Positions 57,868 through 64,000 of a stretch of 64,000 nucleotides of DNA are shown piece after piece. The notes below the pieces were generated by a model. That model was not told the DNA's origin. It ran no database searches and saw only the letters and a list, made by a program, of their open reading frames with translations. The stretch comes from Megaleporinus macrocephalus (lineage: Eukaryota; Chordata; Actinopteri; Characiformes; Anostomidae): assembly GCA_021613375.1 (NCBI GenBank), contig CM038728.1, positions 33,307,407-33,371,406 on the forward strand, given 5' to 3'. Made by a program: the position numbers and the translations under genes. The stretch's first letter is position 1. The number at the start of each line of letters is the position of its first letter.

Positions 57868-58615
57868 ATAACGCCCTGCATGTATCCCTCCACCCTGGAT
57901 GTGTCCCTCCACCTTGCATGTATCCCTTCACCCTGCATGTATCCCTCCACCCTGCATGTGTCCCTCCACCTTGCATGTATCCCTCCACCCTGCATGTATC
58001 CCTTCACCCTGCATGTACCCCTTCACCCTGCATGTGTCCCTCCACCCTGCATGTGTTCCTCCACCTTGCATGTATCCCTCCACCCTGGATGTGTCCCTCC
58101 ACCTTGCATATATCCCTCCACCCTGCATATATCCCTCCACCCTGCATGTATCCCTCCACCTTGCATGTGTTCCTCCACCCTGCATGTGTCCCTCCACCTT
58201 GCATGTATCCCTCCACCCTGCATGTATCCCTTCACCCTGCATGTACCCCTTCACCCTGCATGTGTCCCTCTACCCTGCATGTGTTCCTCCACCTTGCATG
58301 TATCCCTCCACCCTGGATGTGTCCCTCCACCTTGCACGTATCCCTCCATCCTGCATGTATCCCTCCTCCTTGCACGTATCCCTTCACCCTGCATGTATCC
58401 CTTCACCCTGCATGTATCCCTCCACCCTGCATGTACCCCTTCACCCTGCATGTGTCCCTCTACCCTGCATGTGTTCCTCCACCTTGCATGTATCCCTCCA
58501 CGCTGGATGTGTCCCTCCTCCTTGCACGTATCCCTCCACCCTGCATGTATCCCTCCTCCTTGCACGTATCCCTTCACCCTGCATGTACCCCTTCACCCTG
58601 CATGTATCCCTCAGA
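57868..58615. repeat. 19-bp minisatellite ATGTATCCCTCCACCCTGC, about 39 units
   Basis: The unit has a 19-bp period with variants GTGTCCC, TACCCC, CTTCACC and CTCCTTGCACG. All three plus frames are open (248, 256 and part of a 463-codon frame) and several minus frames too, because 19 is not a multiple of three. Confidence 0.96.
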
Positions 58616-58821
58616 CATTCAGGTAAGCAGAATTTTTTTCCCCACGAAATACTGCCAATACTAATTTAGCCAGGAGCAATTATACTGCTGCTCATCTCCC
58701 CACACCACTGATGTGTTGTGTAGGTCAGCTGCTTTGTGGTGGTCATTGGTTTATTTCCACCCCCGATATTAGTGCCAGTTTCAGTGCCAGTACACGCACA
58801 ATATAAAATAGTCATAAAGCT

Positions 58822-58885
<64 letters not shown>

Positions 58886-59310
58886 CCTAGACATTCAGGT
58901 AACAAACATGTTTTGAAATACTGTGATTACTGATTTAGCCATGAGCATTTTTACTGCTGCCTGTCGTCCCTACGCTGGAGTCATGCTGTTAAGAGGGTCA
59001 GGAACTACTTTGTGATGTTGGTCCTAGATATCAGTTTCCACATCGTTGGTACCAATACTACAAATCTTATACATCTGAAAATACACATCTTTTTTCATTT
59101 TTTGTTGGGACTATTTTGCCTCATAATGCCCTGCATGTATCCCTCCACCATTTATGAATGACAATGCAACAACAGCAGCTCATATATTCAGGTTAGCAGC
59201 ACGTTCTTCCCACCAAATGCTGCTAATACTGATTTAGCCATGAGCATTTTCACTGCTGCTCGTCATCCCCACACCACCACAGTGCCCTGCATGTATCCCT
59301 CCACCCATGA
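58616..59310. repeat. old direct duplications around a TA microsatellite
   Basis: The block CAGACATTCAGGTAAGCAG ... ATTTAGCCAGGAGCA ... ACTGCTGCTCATCTCCCCAC at 58612 is repeated, diverged, at about 58889 and 59186 (TTCAGGTTAGCAG, GATTTAGCCATGAGCATTTT, CTGCTGCTCGTCATCCCCAC). CTATTTTGCCTCATAATGCC followed by CTGCATGTATCCCTCCACC at 59109 corresponds to TATTTTGCCTCATAACGCCC at 57858. A TA run occupies 58826-58884. Confidence 0.8.
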
Positions 59311-60228
59311 ATAGCGTTTGAGCAACATAATTATAACCACCTAACGTACTAACTTCTCTGTGTGGGAGCTTTTAGAGGCGGACGTCTGGTTCCATTCACC
59401 ACCACTGTGAACAGTTCCGACTCTGGAACAGGAAAGCATTTTAAAGCGAATCACTCTGAAGGACTTTGTTTACATCCGTAGACGTAGTGAATAGAATTCC
59501 TGTCGACAGTCAACGTGGATGTGATTGTATGACTTCTTCCACAATGATTCATGTTTACATTCAAGCTCAGTGCTTAACCGACAGACGTGAGTGAGTCTTG
59601 TATCAGGAATTTTCGAGCCAATGAAATGAGAAAACATGACGGGATGTTTATTCTTCTGGAAAACAACAAGTAGTCCAACTATTCCGAGAATAGATGTACA
59701 ACAACAGTCCGCAGGGAAGAGAGCGGAGTGGCCAGAGTTTGGAGGCGCCTCCGGTTCCCGGCGCTCTGGTTTCCTCATGCTCGCGTCGGAGCTCAACAAC
59801 GAACGCCGTTAACCGTGAGCGGGAGAGCCGCACACACAACACTGTCTCGTTGTACACCATCTAAACACAGTCTGCTCTGCATCTGCGAGAGAATTCATTA
59901 CCATGTGTTTATTCCTTGTGGGCTGGCATAAATCTTTTCAGCCGGCTCAATCATCTCGTGTTCAAGATGAGCTATCCATCATTCATCTGCGCCATTCCGC
60001 AACAGAGCTGCTCTTTTTTTATTTCAGTAACAATGAAACAGAAGGTTGGAGCGATATACTCTACTCCTCCACCTCACTGTCCTCACAGTATTCAACACTG
60101 TGGGGCTGAAAGGATGTGTAGCTGTTCAAGAGGCTCCGTAATAAGTAAAGGAGATACAGACACATGAAACAAAGCAGCTGAACACTGGACTGACCACCCC
60201 AGAGTCCAGAACCTCCACATCACTGATG
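59311..60228. other. spacer, no gene recognised
   Basis: Unique-looking. The minus frame of 109 codons at 59470-59799 and plus frames near 59728-60167 overlap each other, and none has a recognised pattern. Confidence 0.5.
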
Positions 60229-62223
60229 TTAAAGTGCAGTATATTAAAGTGTAGTATATTAAAGTGTAGTATATTAAAGTGTAGTGTGTTAAAGTCTAGT
60301 ATATTAAAGTGTAGTGTGTTAAAGTGTAGTATATTAAAGTGTAGTGTGTTAAAGTGTAGTATATTAAAGTGTAGTATATTAAAGTGTAGTATATTAAAGT
60401 TTAGTGTGTTAAAGTCTAGTATATTAAAGTGTAGTGTGTTAAAGTGTAGTATATTAAAGTGTAGTGTGTTAAAGTGTAGTATATTAAAGTGTAGTATATT
60501 AAAGTTTAGTGTGTTAAACTCTTATATGATAAAATGTAGTATATTAAAGTGTAGTATATTAAAGTGTAGTATATTAAAGTGTAGTATATTAAAGTTTAGT
60601 GTGTTAAAGTCTAGTATATTAAAGTGTAGTGTGTTAAAGTGTAGTATATTAAAGTGTAGTGTGTTAAAGTGTAGTATATTAAAGTGTAGTATATTAAAGT
60701 TTAGTGTGTTAAACTCTTATATGATAAAATGTAGTATATTAAAGTGTAGTATATTAAAGTGTAGTATATTAAAGTGTAGTATATTAAAGTGTAGTGTGTT
60801 AAAGTGTAGTATATTAAAGTGTAGTGTGTTAAAGTGTAGTATATTAAAGTGTAGTGTGTTAAAGTGTAGTATATTAAAGTGTAGTATATTAAAGTTTAGT
60901 GTGTTAAACTCTTATATGATAAAATGTAGTATATTAAAGTGTAGTATATTAAAGTGTAGTATATTAAAGTGTAGTATATTAAAGTGTTGTATATTAAAGT
61001 GTAGTGTGTTAAAGTGTAGTATATTAAAGTGTAGTATATTAAAGTGTAGTATATTAAAGTGTAGTGTGTTAAAGTGTAGTATATTAAAGTGTAGTGTGTT
61101 AAAGTGTAGTATATTAAAGTGTAGTATATTAAAGTGTAGTATATTAAAGTGTAGTATATTAAAGTTTAGTGTGTTAAAGTGTAGTATATTAAAGTGTAGT
61201 ATATTAAAGTGTAGTATATTAAAGTGTAGTATATTAAAGTTTAGTGTGTTAAAGTGTAGTATATTAAAGTGTAGTATATTAAAGTGTAGTATATTAAAGT
61301 GTAGTATATTAAAGTTTAGTGTGTTAAAGTGTAGTATATTAAAGTGTAGTATATTAAAGTTTAGTGTGTTAAAGTGTAGTATATTAAAGTGTAGTATATT
61401 AAAGTGTAGTATATTAAAGTTTAGTGTGTTAAAGTGTAGTATATTAAAGTGTAGTGTGTTAAAGTGTAGTATATTAAAGTTTAGTGTGTTAAAGTGTAGT
61501 ATATTAAAGTGTAGTGTGTTAAAGTGTAGTATATTAAAGTGTAGTATATTAAAGTGTAGTATATTAAAGTGTAGTATATTAAAGTTTAGTGTGTTAAAGT
61601 GTAGTATATTAAAGTGTAGTATATTAAAGTGTAGTATATTAAAGTGTAGTATATTAAAGTGTAGTGTGTTAAAGTGTAGTATATTAAAGTGTAGTGTGTT
61701 AAAGTGTAGTATATTAAAGTGTAGTATATTAAAGTGTAGTATATTAAAGTGTAGTATATTAAAGTGTAGTATATTAAAGTGTAGTATATTAAAGTGTAGT
61801 GTGTTAAAGTGTAGTATATTAAAGTGTAGTATATTAAAGTTTAGTGTGTTAAAGTGTAGTATATTAAAGTGTAGTGTGTTAAAGTGTAGTATATTAAAGT
61901 GTAGTATATTAAAGTGTAGTATATTAAAGTGTAGTATATTAAAGTTTAGTGTGTTAAAGTGTAGTATATTAAAGTGTAGTATATTAAAGTGTAGTATATT
62001 AAAGTGTAGTATATTAAAGTGTAGTGTGTTAAAGTGTAGTATATTAAAGTGTAGTATATTAAAGTGTAGTGTGTTAAAGTGTAGTATATTAAAGTTTAGT
62101 GTGTTAAAGTGTAGTATATTAAAGTTTAGTGTGTTAAAGTGTAGTATATTAAAGTGTAGTGTGTTAAAGTGTAGTATATTAAAGTGTAGTATATTAAAGT
62201 GTAGTATATTAAAGCGCGGTATG
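60229..62223. repeat. 15-bp minisatellite TTAAAGTGTAGTATA, about 133 units without indels
   Basis: Two monomer types alternate, ending AGTATA and AGTGTG, plus a TTTAGTGTG type. The 15-bp register is unbroken for about 2 kb. A rare block (TTAAACTCTTATATGATAAA) occurs at 60511, 60706 and 60901, 195 bp (13 units) apart. Because 15 is a multiple of three, one plus frame stays open for 671 codons as a Leu-Lys-Cys-Ser-Ile/Val pentapeptide repeat. There is no promoter, initiation or splice context to support coding. Confidence 0.97.
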
Positions 62224-62974
62224 TTAACGTCTTTCGTCTAACGTGCTAAAGGCTAGTCTAAGCTAGCTCCTGTCTACAGTTCTCAGTGGTTTAAGACGCT
62301 CAGGTGCGACACAAAGTTGATATACAGCCGTGATTCCCAAATCAGCTTGACTAGCGGCCGACAACTCGCGCAGCGGGGCATGAAATTGCCTACTTTATCA
62401 TATCCCGGTGGATAATTGTTTTTGTGATTGCTTTTCTGTGTTGGTAAGAAGGCCAGCGGTTAACGGCGGAGTCTGTTAAGAGGCATTATCTCAGGCGGCG
62501 CCGCTGGAATGTAGCAACAGCTGCAGCTCTTCAGGCAACGTCTATTTCCCTCCACGTCCGGCCCTGCGCCGTCTTAATCCTGCGCCGCTACCTTAAATAG
62601 AACAAAACCAGAGAAAGCAGGCCGAGCCCCGAGCGTCCGCGGACACGCCATCGGGTTGATGGATGCAGAGCGTTTTAACCGCACTCTTCTCTCTAAAGGC
62701 CGTCCTTGTAGTCCCTCTGCGTCAGAGGTCGAGGGTCAATTGGGGAGCAGACTACTTGACCCAGCCAAATACTTCAGCGTCCATTCAAAACACAGGGCTT
62801 TCAGTGCTGGTTGAAAGCCTTAAAGGGCCAGGCTCCTACGTTACGCCTCCCGGAGGTCCTTGTTCAACGTCTTTGTGGGCTTATTTACCGAAAAAACATT
62901 CATTCACTTCATTTTTTTATTATTTCTAACTGAACAGTATGTGCCTTGAAGGCTGGCTGTCCAATAAAAAAACA
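62224..62974. other. spacer, no gene recognised
   Basis: Unique-looking, GC-richer between 62430 and 62660. The 88-codon plus frame at 62663-62929 has no recognised pattern. Confidence 0.5.
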
Positions 62975-63390
62975 TATTTTTTATTTTTCTGCATCATTTG
63001 CATTGTAGAAAAGTTTCATGATGAGTGGACCAATAGAAATGCTTCAAATTACCTTGGAAAAACTTCTGGTTCCATTGACTTACATTAACATTGAAATCTC
63101 CTGGAAAGTTGCTGTTTTCAGGATACTTGCTTTTCATTGGACAATATGCAAACAAGCTCTGTTCTGATTGGCTGCCATGATACTGTGGCTCATACTAAAA
63201 GAAGTCTGGGCTGAAGTACTCCTTCAGGTGTGGTCGATGTGATGTAGGTGCAGGTAAATATGCTATAGTTTCCATATCTCTGAAATAGCAACTTTACAGG
63301 AGAGACCAAAAACTTTTAATGTAAGTAAATGGAACCAGAATTTTTTCCAAGCTACTTTGGAGCATTTCTATTGGTCCATTCATCACTATA
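62975..63390. mobile_element. foldback (long inverted repeat) element, copy 2
   Basis: The left arm (about 63013-63086: TTTCATGATGAGTGGACCAA, TAGAAATGCTTCAAATTACC, TGGTTCCATTGACTTACATT) matches inverted the right arm (about 63318-63387: AATGTAAGTAAATGGAACCA, GAGCATTTCTATTGGTCCAT, TCATCAC). Each arm is about 72 bp, with a loop of about 230 bp and no coding content. A TA run borders its right end. Copy 1 at 24.7 kb is a single arm. Confidence 0.85.
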
Positions 63391-63429
63391 TATATATATA
63401 TAATGTAAATGTCCATACAGCATTATCCA

Positions 63430-63634
63430 TCCATTGTCTTCCACCTAGTCATGGCCAACACACACTCACACACACAGTTTAGAGTGAGGATCCTAACATA
63501 CATGTGTTTGGACTGTGGGAGGAAACCGGAGTACCCGGAGGAACCCACTCAAGCACGGAGAGAACATACACACTCCACACAGAACCACCCGGACCGGGAA
63601 TCCAACCCAGATCATCTTACTGTGAGGAGACAGA
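63430..63634 (-). mobile_element. tRNA-headed SINE fragment, minus strand, not expanded
   Basis: On the plus strand: GGCCAACACACACTCACACA, CAGTTTAGAGTGAGGATCCT, GGACTGTGGGAGGAAACCGG, CACTCCACACAGAACCACCC, GGGAATCCAACCCAGATCAT, CTTACTGTGAGGAGACAG. It keeps the B box and ends just before the A-box head, so it has no 20-bp array. Confidence 0.85.
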
Positions 63635-64000
63635 AAGACTCTAATGTACTTATAACAGGGAGAACGGCATCTCTGATATTCCCACTCCGGGTCTGGAACG
63701 CCGGCTATAATGCTGTGTAACTGTGGAACACTGTGTGTACAAGTAGCTCAGCATTCTCAGTATTCCCAGGATGGACATCAGGACAACACTTTAACATACT
63801 ACAATCATCGTCTTTCATTAGAAAGAGATCAGTGAGGAGAGCTCAGTGTTGGGTGGACTGGCCCTTTAAGAGATGCAGGAGGTCTGTGCTGTTGAACCCT
63901 GATGTTCTGTTTTACTAGAGCTCCATAGTGTATGGTTTCTGTCCTGAGATTTTAGACTTGCTGGTGTGTGTTGCCACTTTGGCCTGCTGGGATACTCTTG
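63635..64000. other. spacer to window end
   Basis: Unique-looking sequence with 61-103 codon frames that overlap the SINE or have no recognised pattern. Confidence 0.5.

Noticed and set aside
57175..58669. Gly-Tyr-Ser and Cys-Pro-rich frames like structural proteins
   Set aside because: They span two adjacent unrelated arrays and are open in several frames.
60226..62241. 671-codon pentapeptide repeat resembling pentapeptide-repeat proteins
   Set aside because: The 15-bp unit forces a five-residue period. The residues do not follow the usual A(D/N)LXX pattern and no gene context is visible. Kept only as a finding to test.

Overview
The window is vertebrate DNA, most likely from a teleost fish and possibly an otophysan. 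The evidence is the mix of mobile-element remnants: several Tc1/mariner families, a piggyBac-like element, a fish-type non-LTR retrotransposon tail, a tRNA-headed SINE with the GATAAAGCGGAAGATGATGG tail, and short inverted-repeat elements. I found no host protein-coding gene, no functional RNA gene and no supportable coding exon. The long open frames are by-products of tandem repeats whose unit lacks stop codons. They are often open in two or three frames, or on both strands, over the same bases.

Layout. 1-8.5 kb: spacer, a 34-bp minisatellite, a GATA/GGTT array, a 596-bp inverted-repeat element and a 1.8-kb pyrimidine-rich tract. 8.8-10.0 kb: a complete but dead Tc1/mariner element with both ends. 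10-21.5 kb: spacers, a 14-bp array organised in 140-bp higher-order units, an AGAACC-type repeat, a 9-bp array, a 1.1-kb GA tract and a 32-bp array. 21.7-29 kb: a graveyard of transposons, including four or more Tc1/mariner fragments, a short non-autonomous Tc1 derivative, and a LINE tail split by a piggyBac-like insertion. 29.8-34 kb: a 24-bp array in two blocks, and a GATGGTGG-type array at a SINE fragment. 35.5-44.3 kb: two SINE copies in opposite orientation, each with its tRNA-like head expanded into a strict 20-bp array (51 and 87 units), with 44-bp, 17-bp and 54-bp arrays between them. 44.9-62.2 kb: 30-bp, 22-bp, 25-bp, TTGCTAGG-type, 60/50-bp, 21-bp, 19-bp and 15-bp arrays, with a short telomere-like tract. 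62.2-64 kb: spacer, a foldback element and an unexpanded SINE copy.

By my addition of block lengths, roughly 45 percent of the 64 kb is tandem repeat, in more than twenty unrelated arrays. The most interesting signal is that several arrays appear to have grown out of mobile-element sequence. The clearest case is the repeated amplification of the SINE 5' head, which leaves more than 130 RNA polymerase III A-box-like motifs with essentially no B boxes. Several arrays also carry one transcription-factor-like word per unit (RTAAAYA, TGAGTCA/CGAGTCA, GGGTCA). Function for these is not shown by the sequence. Family names rest on recognition from memory, and no database search was run.
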